Source: Pararhodobacter oceanensis
Lineage (GTDB): Bacteria > Pseudomonadota > Alphaproteobacteria > Rhodobacterales > Rhodobacteraceae
DNA: 64,000 nucleotides
Direction of reading: 5' to 3'
Assembly: GCF_003076755.1 (NCBI RefSeq)
Contig: NZ_QDKM01000009.1
Location: 1-64,000 of the forward strand
The notes under the pieces were generated by a model. That model was not told the origin of the DNA and searched no databases. It was given only the letters and a program-made list of their open reading frames with translations. Of the stretch, positions 6,424 to 15,422 are shown in pieces (the first letter of the stretch is position 1; every line of letters begins with the position of its first letter). The position numbers were made by a program, and so were the translations under genes.

Positions 6424-8043
6424 TTAGAGGCCGGCGCGTCGGGTTTGTTCGAGGTCGATGGGTTTGGGCGCGGTTGGCGCGGGTTCGGCCTCGGCGGTCG
6501 GCGCGTCAGCAGGCGGGGCTGCGGATGCGTCTGCCGGCTCGGGCGTGGCCTCGGGTTCGATGGTCTCGGCCTCCTCCGCCTCGGGCTTTGCGGCAGCGGG
6601 TTCGGGGGGCTCAGGCGCTTGCAGGTCGATCTCGACCTCGGGCTCCGCGACCTGTGGCTCGGCGGCAGGCAGCGCGCCGACGATCAGCGGCAGCATCTCG
6701 GTGCCGGTGGCGCTGGGACCGGTGCTGTCGGGCGGGGATTTCCAGCTCAGCGTGTCGAACGAGGTGCAATTGTCGCAGAGCGCATGCCAGCTGGCGTGCA
6801 CATGCTGGCAATTCTCGCAGACCCATTGCGGGCCGCGCGGCGCGGTCAGGGCGCGGGCCAGCCAGCCGCGCACCACGGTGTCGGGCGAGCCTTCGCCGCG
6901 CTCGATCGCGGCCATGATGGTCATCACCCGCTGGCTGGGCAGGCGCTCATGCAGATCGCCGATGGCGCGGCGGGCGGCGGGGAAATCCTCGGCCGCGATC
7001 AGGAGTTCAGCGCGGGTCTGGCGGGCTTCGTCGCCCTCGACCATGGACAACAGGCTGTCGAAACGGCGCACCCGTTCGGCGGCAGTTTCATCCGCTTCGA
7101 TACCGGCGAAGGCGCGGGCGAGTTCGGGATGCGGCTGGGCTTTCCAGGCGCGGCGGATCACCTTGGCGGCGGCGCGTTTCTTGCCGCGCGCGGTCAGCGC
7201 CTCGGCGGCCATGACCGCGGCGGGGACCAGCTCGGGCGAGTGTTTCGCCGCCTCGATGGCGAGATCCTGCGCCACAGATTCGCGTCCGGCTTTCGCCTCG
7301 GCCTGCGCCTGTTGCAGGGTCAGGACCGCGTCGCGGCGTTTGTAGACCGGCTTGGGCAAGCGGCCCGAACGCGAGGTGTCCAGAAGCGTGCGGCGCGCGC
7401 CGGACCAGTCGCCGGCCTTGTTTTGCAGCGCCATCAGCGTGTCTTGGGTCTGGCCGTGACCGGGGCGCAGGGTCAGCGCGGTTTCGGCGAGTTTGCGGGC
7501 GGTCTCGGGGTTACCGGCCTCGATCTGCTGCTGCATCAAGCCGCGCACGCCGACAAACCGCGCGCGGTCCTCGTCGAGCAGGCGTTTGAAATAGGTCTCG
7601 GCCAGCGCTGTGTCGCCCTTGGCCTGCGCCGATTGGGCGATCAACAGGTTGGTAAGTGTCCGGTTTTCCAGTAGTTTCTCGGCGCTGCGGGCTTTGGTCA
7701 GCGCCTTGTCACCATCATCGGAGGCGAGCGCGATGAAGCCTTCGGTGAGCGCGTCAAAGCCGCGTTTGCGCCGCGAGCGCTGGAAATAGCGGCTGATCGC
7801 GGTTTCGTCGCCGTTGATAAAGCGCAGGGTCGCGACCAAGAGGCCGGAGAGTTTCAGGAGCAGCCAGAGCGCGCCGAGCAGGAGGAGCGCGGCGAGCGCC
7901 ATCTGGATCGGACCGAGGGTAAATTCGACATTGGCAAAGGCGATGCGCAGCCCTGCGTCACTACTCATCAGGGCTTCGGCGCCGAGGGTCAGACCGGCGA
8001 CAACGGCCAGAAACAGAACGATTTTCAGAACGGTCCAGATCAT
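6424..8043 (-). CDS. hemY: HemY-like membrane TPR protein
   Basis: A 539-residue inner-membrane protein with two N-terminal membrane segments (about 4-24 and 46-75), the HemY N-terminal domain (INGDETAISRYFQRSRRKRGFDALTEG), and TPR-like helical repeats to about residue 330. A Cys-containing patch (CENCQHVHASWHALCDNC, about 405-422) could bind metal. The C-terminal tail of about 90 residues is low in complexity (Ala/Pro/Glu). In proteobacteria hemY-like genes sit with late heme genes, as here with hemD two genes upstream, but the protein has no proven enzymatic role. It starts just after the mitofilin-like gene and is surely cotranscribed with it. Confidence 0.85.
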   Translation of the reverse strand: MIWTVLKIVLFLAVVAGLTLGAEALMSSDAGLRIAFANVEFTLGPIQMALAALLLLGALWLLLKLSGLLVATLRFINGDETAISRYFQRSRRKRGFDALTEGFIALASDDGDKALTKARSAEKLLENRTLTNLLIAQSAQAKGDTALAETYFKRLLDEDRARFVGVRGLMQQQIEAGNPETARKLAETALTLRPGHGQTQDTLMALQNKAGDWSGARRTLLDTSRSGRLPKPVYKRRDAVLTLQQAQAEAKAGRESVAQDLAIEAAKHSPELVPAAVMAAEALTARGKKRAAAKVIRRAWKAQPHPELARAFAGIEADETAAERVRRFDSLLSMVEGDEARQTRAELLIAAEDFPAARRAIGDLHERLPSQRVMTIMAAIERGEGSPDTVVRGWLARALTAPRGPQWVCENCQHVHASWHALCDNCTSFDTLSWKSPPDSTGPSATGTEMLPLIVGALPAAEPQVAEPEVEIDLQAPEPPEPAAAKPEAEEAETIEPEATPEPADASAAPPADAPTAEAEPAPTAPKPIDLEQTRRAGL

Positions 8044-8047
8044 CGTG

Positions 8048-9415
8048 TCAGTCCTCGTCGCGGGTCAATTGGGTTTGCATCTCGGCCAGCGCATCCAGCG
8101 CGGCCAGTCGGGTCTCGGCCTGCGCGCGCCAACCGGCCATCGCGGCGGCGGGCGCCTCGGGCAGCGCCTCGAGTTCACCAAGCGCGGCGGTGATCTCGTT
8201 TTGCCGCACCAGCGCCTCGGCGCGCGACAGGATCGCGTCGGTGCTATCGCCGTCACGCGGGGCGAGCGAGCGCGCCCCGGTCTGGTTGCGCAGGAAGGTC
8301 AGCAGGCGGTCGGCGACCGGCGCATCGGCGGGCGGCGCATCGGCATTGAGCGCTTCGCGGGCGGCGGGGGCGAAGGCGGCGCGCAGACCGGGGGCGGTGA
8401 TCAGACCATCGGCCAAAGGGGCGAGCGCCTCGGGGGTTTCGGTGGCCGCATTGAGCGTGGCCAGCGCCCCGGGCGCGGCTTCGCCCGAATCGGCGGCGGC
8501 GATCAATTCGGCGAGCGCGGCGCGGGCGGCAATGCGTTCTTGCGCGGCTTCGACATCGGTCTCGCGGGCGTTGAGCGCTTGCGCCTGTGCCTCGACCTCG
8601 GCGCGGGACTCGGCCAGCGCGGCATCGACGGCGGCCTGCGCCTGCGCGGGGATACCGGCCTCAAGCTGGGCGATGCGGGTGTTGACCGGCGCCAGCGCGC
8701 TGCCGATGGCGGCGTTGAGGTCGGCGTTGTTGAGCCGTGCCTCTTCGAGCGCGGCGATGCGGGCTTCCAGCGGTGCGAGGTCGGTCTCGGCCTGCTCCAA
8801 GGCGGTGACACGGTCGGTCAGATCAGGGGCGGCCTCAAGCGCGGTGAGGCGGTCAGACAGCGAGGTCAGATCCGCGGAGGGCGTGCCGCCGGTGTTGGCC
8901 TCAAGCGCGGCGATACGGGACTGCAGATCGCCGGAGGCATTGCGCCAGCCCTCGGGGAAAACCGCCAGCGCTGTGAGCCCGCCGATGCCTGCGGCGAGAA
9001 CGCCACCGATGATCATATTGCCCGCGCCTGCGGTTTTGGCGGCCTGCGCAGGGAGCGGGGCGGGAACCGGCGCGCGTTCGGCCTCGGGGGGCTGGGTGGT
9101 ATCCGTGGTGTCTGCTTCGGTGTCTGTGGCCTCGGCTTTGGCGCTATCTGCGGCGTCATCCGCTGGCGGTTCTTGCGGTTCGCCATCCTGCAGGGTCACG
9201 TCTTCGGTCACATCATGCGGCACATCCAGCGCGGCGTCGGTGTCAGCTACGGTATCGGCGTCAGGGCTGGTGTCAGCACTGGTGTCTGCGGTGGCGTCGG
9301 TGGCGAAGACATTGGTCACCTCGGTCGACTCACCTCTGGCCTCAGCTTTGGCGGCATCGCTTTTTGCAGTCTGTGCGGGCCTGCGCGTGCCGCGATTGCC
9401 GTCGGTGTCTGACAT
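8048..9415 (-). CDS. Mitofilin-like inner-membrane protein (COG4223)
   Basis: A 455-residue protein with an acidic, Thr/Ala/Asp-rich N-terminus, one membrane segment near 133-153 (MIIGGVLAAGIGGLTALAVF), a long coiled-coil region (about 165-300) and a C-terminal helical domain resembling mitofilin/Mic60. Alphaproteobacterial homologues near heme genes shape intracytoplasmic or inner membranes and contact the outer membrane. The start at 9415 is chosen for GGAGG five bases upstream. It lies between hemD and hemY in one leftward operon, the same order as in many Rhodobacterales. Confidence 0.8.
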   Translation of the reverse strand: MSDTDGNRGTRRPAQTAKSDAAKAEARGESTEVTNVFATDATADTSADTSPDADTVADTDAALDVPHDVTEDVTLQDGEPQEPPADDAADSAKAEATDTEADTTDTTQPPEAERAPVPAPLPAQAAKTAGAGNMIIGGVLAAGIGGLTALAVFPEGWRNASGDLQSRIAALEANTGGTPSADLTSLSDRLTALEAAPDLTDRVTALEQAETDLAPLEARIAALEEARLNNADLNAAIGSALAPVNTRIAQLEAGIPAQAQAAVDAALAESRAEVEAQAQALNARETDVEAAQERIAARAALAELIAAADSGEAAPGALATLNAATETPEALAPLADGLITAPGLRAAFAPAAREALNADAPPADAPVADRLLTFLRNQTGARSLAPRDGDSTDAILSRAEALVRQNEITAALGELEALPEAPAAAMAGWRAQAETRLAALDALAEMQTQLTRDED

Positions 9416-9461
9416 TCCATCCTCCAGATAGCCGCGCCCCAAGTCCCGCGGCGGGTAGGTT

Positions 9462-10229
9462 TTACTTATCGGTTACGGGGGCTTGCCTCAAGCCATCCGC
9501 CGCAATCCGCGACATCACATCCGCGATGGCCGCCATCATCCCCTCGGCATCCGGCGTGCGCGCAATCTGGCACAAGGCGCGCAACTCCGGCGGCAGATTA
9601 TCCGCACAGGCCGCGCTGATCGCCACCATTCGCAGGTCTTGCAACTCTGCGCCCTGCAACTCTTGCATGAAACGCAGCGCCGCGCGCGGGGAAAATAACG
9701 GCACCACACAGACCTGCCCCGCGGGACGGGCCTGCAATTGGGTCAACACCGATGGCGGCCAATTGGTTGCACGCGCCTCATAGACTTGCACACTGCGCGG
9801 CTCCATCCCCTCGGGCCCGAGCGCCGCGACCATGTCGCGGGCCAGATGCACGCCGTGAGCATGAACCAGCGGCCCCTCGGGGCGGCGGGCGATCAGATAG
9901 GCGACCATCGCCACCGCATCACCGCCGCAGTTATAGGCCACAAAGCCAGCGTCTTGCGCGGCCTGCATCGTCGCCGGGCCGACGCAAAAGGCGGGCAGAC
10001 CGGCGATCCCAGGCATATCCTTGGCCACCTGCGCCACCGCTGGCACCGCATTGACCGAGGTCAGCAGGAGGCCGCGTGCGCCCTTGAACACCGCAGGATC
10101 AAAGGCCAGCGGCACGATCCCCGAGAGCGGCGCGATCAGCAGATCATGCGGCGGGCACTGCGTTTGCGCCTCGGCGGCGAAGTGATGCGCTTGCGGCAAC
10201 GGGCGGGTGAGCAGGAGTAACGGGCGCAT
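9462..10229 (-). CDS. hemD: Uroporphyrinogen-III synthase
   Basis: A 255-residue HemD that cyclises hydroxymethylbilane to uroporphyrinogen III, the branch point to heme, siroheme, cobalamin and bacteriochlorophyll. The two-lobed fold is recognisable from LLLTRP at the N-terminus, LLLTSVNAV (about 51-59), [16 protein letters not shown] (about 82-97) and VPLFSPRAA plus VAISAACA in the second half. Sequence conservation in this family is low, so the call rests on these motifs and on the hemY/mitofilin neighbours. It is divergent from tsaD, sharing an 88-base promoter gap. Confidence 0.85.
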   Translation of the reverse strand: MRPLLLLTRPLPQAHHFAAEAQTQCPPHDLLIAPLSGIVPLAFDPAVFKGARGLLLTSVNAVPAVAQVAKDMPGIAGLPAFCVGPATMQAAQDAGFVAYNCGGDAVAMVAYLIARRPEGPLVHAHGVHLARDMVAALGPEGMEPRSVQVYEARATNWPPSVLTQLQARPAGQVCVVPLFSPRAALRFMQELQGAELQDLRMVAISAACADNLPPELRALCQIARTPDAEGMMAAIADVMSRIAADGLRQAPVTDK

Positions 10230-10317
10230 GAACCTCAACTTAACGGCGGCCGCGCCCATTGTCTGCGACGCCCCCCGATGTTACCCCCAGCGCCGAACCA
10301 TGCGCAACCGGGTGCAG

Positions 10318-11397
10318 ATGACCAGAGTGCTGACTTTATTGGGTATTGAATCCAGCTGCGACGATACCGGCGCGGCACTGGTCCGGCATGCGCCGGGCGC
10401 GGCGCCGCAGATATTGGCCAATTGCATCGCCGGACAGACCGAGCTGCACGCGGCCTACGGCGGTGTGGTCCCCGAGATTGCCGCCCGCGCCCATGCCGAG
10501 AAGCTGGATCTGATGGTCGAGGCGGCGCTGGCGGAGGCCGGGCTGGGGCTGGCGGATATTGACGCGATTGCGGTGACCGCAGGGCCGGGGCTGATTGGCG
10601 GGGTGCTCTCGGGCGTGATGCTGGCCAAGGGGTTGTCACTGGCCAGTGGCGTGCCGCTGATCGGGGTGAACCATCTGGCGGGCCATGCGCTGACCCCGCG
10701 GCTGACCGACCAGCAGGCGTTTCCCTATCTGATGCTCTTGGTCTCGGGCGGGCATTGCCAGTTTCTGCGCGTGGACGGGCCGGATGATTTCACCCGTCTG
10801 GGCGGCACGATTGACGATGCGCCGGGCGAGGCCTTTGACAAAACCGCAAAACTGCTGGGTCTGCCGCAACCGGGCGGGCCGTCGGTGGAGCGCGAGGCGC
10901 TGGCGGGTGATCCCGCGCGCTTTGCCTTCCCGCGGCCGCTTTTGGACCGTGCGGGCTGTGATCTGTCATTTTCGGGGCTGAAAACCGCACTGATGCGTGC
11001 GCGGGATGCTCTGGTTGCCGAGCAAGGCGGGCTGACCCAGCAGGACCGCGCCGATCTCTGCGCGGGATTTCAGGCGGCGGTCGCCGATGTGCTGGCCGAG
11101 AAATCGCGCCGTGCGCTGGCGCAATGCCCCGATATCACCGGCTTTGCGGTGGCGGGCGGGGTGGCGGCAAATAAATCCCTGCGCGCAGCCCTTGAGCGGG
11201 TTGCCGGTCAGGTGCCGTTTCTGGCGCCGCCCCTCGCGCTCTGCACCGATAACGCGGCGATGATCGCCTGGGCGGGGCTCGAGCGGTTCCGCGACGGTCA
11301 CCGCGACGATATGAGCCTTTCCGCGCGGCCTCGCTGGCCGCTTGACACGACTGCGCCCGCCCTGATCGGATCAGGCAAACGTGGCGCCAAAGCCTGA
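10318..11397 (+). CDS. tsaD: tRNA N6-adenosine threonylcarbamoyltransferase
   Basis: TsaD transfers the threonylcarbamoyl group from TC-AMP to A37 of ANN-decoding tRNAs, with TsaB and TsaE. The 359-residue product starts [17 protein letters not shown], the family N-terminus, and shows the metal-site histidines in [10 protein letters not shown] and the phosphate-binding [21 protein letters not shown]. The C-terminal ASKHA motif [10 protein letters not shown] and CTDNAAM are intact. The open frame extends 37 codons upstream, but the start at 10318 gives the normal family length. Confidence 0.95.
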   Translation: MTRVLTLLGIESSCDDTGAALVRHAPGAAPQILANCIAGQTELHAAYGGVVPEIAARAHAEKLDLMVEAALAEAGLGLADIDAIAVTAGPGLIGGVLSGVMLAKGLSLASGVPLIGVNHLAGHALTPRLTDQQAFPYLMLLVSGGHCQFLRVDGPDDFTRLGGTIDDAPGEAFDKTAKLLGLPQPGGPSVEREALAGDPARFAFPRPLLDRAGCDLSFSGLKTALMRARDALVAEQGGLTQQDRADLCAGFQAAVADVLAEKSRRALAQCPDITGFAVAGGVAANKSLRAALERVAGQVPFLAPPLALCTDNAAMIAWAGLERFRDGHRDDMSLSARPRWPLDTTAPALIGSGKRGAKA

Positions 11398-11405
11398 GGA
11401 TATCT

Positions 11406-11678
11406 ATGCCCCTATTCGCCATGATCTGCACCGATAAAGCCGACCACGAGCCCCTGCGCAAAGCCAACCGCGAGGCGCATCTGGCCTATCTGAACGAGAC
11501 CGGCTGCGTCACCTATGCGGGCCCGTTTCTGGACAATGGCACGATGACCGGCTCTTTGGTGATCATCGAAGCCGCTGACAAAGCCGCCGCCGAGGACTGG
11601 GCGGCCAATGACCCCTATGCGCTGGCGGGATTGTTCGCCAAGGTGCGCGTTGAAGAATGGAAGAAGGTGATCGGCTGA
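11406..11678 (+). CDS. YciI-like protein
   Basis: A 90-residue ferredoxin-like alpha/beta protein of the YciI family (PLFAMICTDKADHEPLRKANR, HLAYL, GPFLDNGTMTGSLVIIEA). Family members dimerise and bind small molecules at a conserved His/Asp pocket; enzymatic roles are mostly unproven. Eight bases separate it from tsaD and its stop overlaps the next start (TGATG), so the three genes form one operon. Confidence 0.9.
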   Translation: MPLFAMICTDKADHEPLRKANREAHLAYLNETGCVTYAGPFLDNGTMTGSLVIIEAADKAAAEDWAANDPYALAGLFAKVRVEEWKKVIG

Positions 11679-12091
11679 TGCGTTACTGGTTGATGAAATC
11701 CGAGCCCGATGTGTTCAGTTGGGATGATCTGGTCGCCGTGGGCGATAAGGGCGAGGAATGGGACGGCATTCGCAACTATCAGGCGCGTAATTTCATGCGC
11801 GAGATGGAAATTGGCGATAAAGTGTTCTTTTACCACTCGAATATCGGGCTTGAGGTGGTCGGGATTGCAGAAGTCTCGGCAACGATCCACCCCGATAGCA
11901 CCACCGAGGATCCGCGCTGGGAATGCGTCGATATCCGCGCGGTGAAACCGCTGCCGCGTTCGGTGACGCTGAAAGAGGTCAAGGCGACGCCCGAGCTGGC
12001 AAATATGTCGCTGGTCACCTCGATGCGCCTCTCGGTGCAGCCGGTGACGCCCGAGGAATGGGAAATCGTCTGCAAAATGGGCGGGCTGTAA
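11678..12091 (+). CDS. EVE domain protein
   Basis: A 137-residue single-domain EVE protein. EVE is a PUA-like fold that is thought to bind modified bases in DNA or RNA. Recognisable parts are YWLMKSEPDVFSWDDL, WDGIRNYQARNFMREM, GDKVFFYHS and the C-terminal SLVTSMRLSVQPV. It starts inside the stop of the YciI gene (TGATG), which fixes the start. Its neighbour tsaD, a tRNA modification gene, fits a nucleic-acid role. Confidence 0.9.
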   Translation: MRYWLMKSEPDVFSWDDLVAVGDKGEEWDGIRNYQARNFMREMEIGDKVFFYHSNIGLEVVGIAEVSATIHPDSTTEDPRWECVDIRAVKPLPRSVTLKEVKATPELANMSLVTSMRLSVQPVTPEEWEIVCKMGGL

Positions 12092-12199
12092 GGCGCGCGC
12101 GCCTGCGGCACCGAAACAGCTTACGGCACGGAAATAAGTAGTCAGGCGGGCAACCGCCGGTTAATCTTTGCTGTGTCGTCATCAAAACAGGAGGGGGCT

Positions 12200-12592
12200 A
12201 TGGCCTATCTGGCGGTTATCGTCGCCGCGATCGCAGGGTTTGCGATTGGTGCGGTCTGGTATGGTGTGTTGTCGAAACAATGGATCAAGGCCGCGGGCAT
12301 CACCGTCGGCGCCGATGGCAAGCCCGAGGGTGGCTCGCCGCTGTTGATGGTCCTTGGCTTTCTCTGCGTGCTGGTGGTCGCCGGTATGATGCGCCACGCC
12401 TTCATCATGTCGGGCATCAACACGCCGATGTCCGGTCTGGTCGCGGGGCTGGGCATCGGGTTGTTTTTCATCACCCCCTGGATCACGCTGAACGCGCTCT
12501 TTGGGATGAAGCCCAAGGAATTGCCAATGATCGACGGCGGTTACGCGACGCTAGGCTGCGGCGTGATGGGGCTGGTGCTGACGCTGTTTTAA
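12200..12592 (+). CDS. DUF1761 membrane protein
   Basis: A 130-residue protein with four predicted membrane helices (about 4-22, 50-66, 78-98 and 112-130) and the DUF1761 signature GAVWYGVLSKQWIKAAG at the N-terminus. Function unknown. The start at 12200 is preceded by GGAGGGGG. It stands alone downstream of the tsaD group after a 108-base gap. Confidence 0.85.
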   Translation: MAYLAVIVAAIAGFAIGAVWYGVLSKQWIKAAGITVGADGKPEGGSPLLMVLGFLCVLVVAGMMRHAFIMSGINTPMSGLVAGLGIGLFFITPWITLNALFGMKPKELPMIDGGYATLGCGVMGLVLTLF

Positions 12593-12737
12593 CCGGCGGG
12601 CGGTGCGGGCGTCCCTCAAGCGGGGAACGCTCGACCTGCCCCCCTGCCCCGCCTTGCGCGGCTTGGCATGCGCGCCGGAACCTCTGGCACGCGTGGCCTG
12701 TTATCGTTGCCTGCGCAGACCCGTTGACCAGTCTCGC

Positions 12738-13418
12738 TCAACGCCGCCGGATGCGGCGGAAGCTGAGGTTGGAATTGCGCCCGATCCCGCGCCGCAACCC
12801 CCAGTAAATCACCGCCAGACTCAGCAGTAGCCAGAGCGCGCCCCAAAGCACCGTCGGCCCGCCGTATTGCGCGGCGAGCATATAGGCGTCCGAGCGCTCG
12901 CCCGAGCGGCGGATGGTGTCGTCGAAAATATCATAAGGCACATAGAGCACGCTGGTCAGCCCGATCAGCCGCAGCACCATGTCATTGATTTCAATGCTCA
13001 AATAGCGGCCAATTGCCAGCATGCCAAAGCCTGCGACGCCGCAGAACAAGAGCGCGAACGCCTCGCGCACATAGAGCAGCGCGACCAGCAGGGTCAGAAA
13101 ACCGAAGCCCATCACCACCACGCGGTCCCAGCGGGTGCGCAGCGCCACCCACAATAGTGCCATGCCCAGAAACAGCGATCCCAGATAGCCCGCCGAGAGG
13201 ATCAAAAACCCGTTGCCGCCCCGCGTCAGCGCCGTGCCGCCCTGTTGCGCCGAGACGGAAATCCGCTCGATCGTGCCGCCCGTGGCGATGGCCGCACCGC
13301 CGTGCGACAGCTCGTGCAGGAACACCACCAACAGTTTCAGCGGAAAGACGGCGGGCGTATCCCAGAGCAAAAACACCAGCGCGGTGAGGAGGATAAGCTG
13401 CCAATGGGATTTGATCAT
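12738..13418 (-). CDS. M50-family membrane protein (HELSH)
   Basis: A 226-residue multi-spanning membrane protein with the zinc motif HELSH in the second helix (about 36-40), as in M50 metallopeptidases and their relatives with a beta-propeller-free short form. The glycine-rich GTALTRGGNGFLILSAGYLGSL that follows is typical of the M50B-like group. The Asp that completes the zinc site in true site-2 proteases is not obvious, so activity is uncertain. Between the two possible starts (13424 and 13418) the second has the better spaced AGGGG. Confidence 0.8.
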   Translation of the reverse strand: MIKSHWQLILLTALVFLLWDTPAVFPLKLLVVFLHELSHGGAAIATGGTIERISVSAQQGGTALTRGGNGFLILSAGYLGSLFLGMALLWVALRTRWDRVVVMGFGFLTLLVALLYVREAFALLFCGVAGFGMLAIGRYLSIEINDMVLRLIGLTSVLYVPYDIFDDTIRRSGERSDAYMLAAQYGGPTVLWGALWLLLSLAVIYWGLRRGIGRNSNLSFRRIRRR

Positions 13419-13628
13419 CTGCATGCCCCTATGACGCTGGTTTGCGCTGCAATGTCAATTCCACCCCGTCAACGGCACGGGCTCACGCAAGATTGTTACC
13501 CAATCACCGCAGTTTCCAGACAGTTCCAAACTTAGGGGTTTACACAAGCCCCGCTTGAGCGTTCATTTTTCATATGCCGTCACTCAGCGCGCGGCGCGCC
13601 AGAGACGGATGCGGAGAAGGACGCGGAT
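13419..13628. promoter_or_regulatory. Divergent promoter region, M50 gene / kor operon
   Basis: A 210-base gap between the leftward M50 gene and the rightward oxidoreductase operon. It must hold both promoters. I see no convincing operator or FnrL-type box in it. Confidence 0.3.
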
Positions 13629-15422
13629 ATGAAACCGACAGACACGCAGAATCCCGAGTATTTTCATAAAGTCGTTGATTGCCAATACGCCTGCCCCGCG
13701 CATACGCCGGTGCCGCTTTATATCCGGTTGATCGCACAGCAGCGCTATTCCGACGCCTATCTGGTGAATTGGGAAAGCAATGTGTTCCCCGGTGTTCTGG
13801 GCCGCACCTGCGACCGGCCCTGCGAGCCCGCCTGCCGCCGCGGCCGCATTGATGAGGAACCGGTGGCGATTTGTCGGCTGAAACGGGTGGCGGCGGATAA
13901 CAAAGAGGATGTGACGGCGCGGCTGCCGAAAGCGGGGCCGCCCAATGGCAAGAAAATCGCGCTGATTGGCGGTGGTCCGGCGTCATTGACCGTGGCGCGG
14001 GATCTGGCGCCTTTGGGGTATGAGTTGCATCTCTATGAGGGCGAGGCCAAGGGCGGCGGTTTCATGCGCTCGCAAATCCCCTCATTCCGGCTGCCAGATT
14101 CGGTGCTCGATGAAGAGGTCGGCTATGTGCTGGATATGGGCGTGGTGAGTCATTTCAACAGCTATATTAACAGCATGAACGAGATGCTCACCAAGGGCTA
14201 TGACGCGATTTTCGTCGGCTGCGGTGCGCCGCGCGGGCGCGATCTGCCGAAGCTGAAGGGCCGCAAAGAGGCCGCTGCGCATATCCATGTCGGGATCGAC
14301 TGGCTGGCCAGCGTCGCCTTTGATCATATCGAGAGCATTGGCAAACGGGTGATCGTGCTCGGCGGCGGCAACACCGCGATGGATTGCTGCCGCACCGCGC
14401 GGCGGATGGGCGGCGAAGATGTGAAGGTGATCGTGCGCTCGCCGTTTGCGGAAATGAAAGCCTCGCCATGGGAAAAAGAGGACGCGGTGCATGAGGGCAT
14501 CCCGATCATCGACAACCATGTGCCCAAGGAATTCGTGGTTAAGGATGGCAAGCTGGTCGGCATGCATTTCGACCGTGTCGAGGCGGTCTACAAGGACGAT
14601 GATAGCCGCGAATTGGTCTCGACCGGCGAAGAACCGGTGTTCTACCCCTGCGACGATGTGTTGATCGCCATCGGGCAGGAAAACGCCTTTCCGTGGATCG
14701 AAAAGGACAGCGGCATCCGCTTTACCTCTTGGGGCACGCCGATCCTCAATGACGATGACACCCTGCAATCGACGCGCAAAGAGGTGTTTTTCGGCGGCGA
14801 TTCCGCCTTTGGCCCGAAGAATATCATCACCGCTGTGGCCCATGGGCATAAAGCGGCGGTGTCGATTGATCTGTTTTGTCGCGGCAAGGATCTGGAGGAT
14901 CGCCCCGCGCCGATGGTTAATCTGGTCAGCCAGAAAATGGGCATCCATGAGTGGAGCTATGACAATGATCCGGTGAATGACGCCCGCGAGGCGGTGCCGC
15001 TGGTCGAGTTGGAAGCGGCGCTCAGCGACCGCGCGCTGGAGGTGGAACTGGGGTTTGACGCGAGTTCCGCCTTTGTGCAGGCGGCGCGCTGTCTGAACTG
15101 CGATGCGCAGACCGTATTCACGGCCAGCAACTGCATCGAATGCGACGCCTGCGCCGATATCTGCCCGACCTCTTGCATCAGCTTTGTGCCCCCTGCCCCC
15201 GAGGAGGACTTGCGCGCAAGATTAACCGTGCCGGCGACCAATCTGGAGCAGGATATCTTCGTCTCCGACCCGCTGCCGACCGCCCGTGTCTTGGTCAAGG
15301 ATGAGGACGTCTGCCTGCACTGCGGGCTCTGCGCCGAACGCTGCCCGACTTCGGCTTGGGACATGCAGATGTTTCTTTACAACACAACCAAGGCAACGCC
15401 GGAACTGGTGGAGATCCCATGA
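13629..15422 (+). CDS. korC: NAD(P)H/FeS coupling subunit of 2-oxoacid:ferredoxin oxidoreductase
   Basis: A 597-residue GltD-like flavoprotein. The N-terminal Cys-rich domain (Cys18, Cys22 and RTCDRPCEPACRR near 58-70) binds FeS. Two Rossmann motifs follow: IALIGGGPASLTVARDLA for FAD and VIVLGGGNTAMDCCRTAR for NAD(P)H. Two C-terminal 4Fe-4S clusters are CIECDACADICP and CLHCGLCAERCP. This layout matches the extra subunit that links KorAB-type enzymes to NAD(P). It is first in a three-gene operon with ATGA overlap to the alpha subunit. It should pass electrons between ferredoxin-type clusters and the pyridine nucleotide pool. The gene symbol is by analogy. Confidence 0.8.
   Translation: MKPTDTQNPEYFHKVVDCQYACPAHTPVPLYIRLIAQQRYSDAYLVNWESNVFPGVLGRTCDRPCEPACRRGRIDEEPVAICRLKRVAADNKEDVTARLPKAGPPNGKKIALIGGGPASLTVARDLAPLGYELHLYEGEAKGGGFMRSQIPSFRLPDSVLDEEVGYVLDMGVVSHFNSYINSMNEMLTKGYDAIFVGCGAPRGRDLPKLKGRKEAAAHIHVGIDWLASVAFDHIESIGKRVIVLGGGNTAMDCCRTARRMGGEDVKVIVRSPFAEMKASPWEKEDAVHEGIPIIDNHVPKEFVVKDGKLVGMHFDRVEAVYKDDDSRELVSTGEEPVFYPCDDVLIAIGQENAFPWIEKDSGIRFTSWGTPILNDDDTLQSTRKEVFFGGDSAFGPKNIITAVAHGHKAAVSIDLFCRGKDLEDRPAPMVNLVSQKMGIHEWSYDNDPVNDAREAVPLVELEAALSDRALEVELGFDASSAFVQAARCLNCDAQTVFTASNCIECDACADICPTSCISFVPPAPEEDLRARLTVPATNLEQDIFVSDPLPTARVLVKDEDVCLHCGLCAERCPTSAWDMQMFLYNTTKATPELVEIP

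Noticed and set aside
6445-9431. Very long plus-strand frames opposite hemY and the mitofilin-like gene
   Set aside because: Gly/Ala/Ser/Arg-rich shadow translations of high-GC genes on the other strand.
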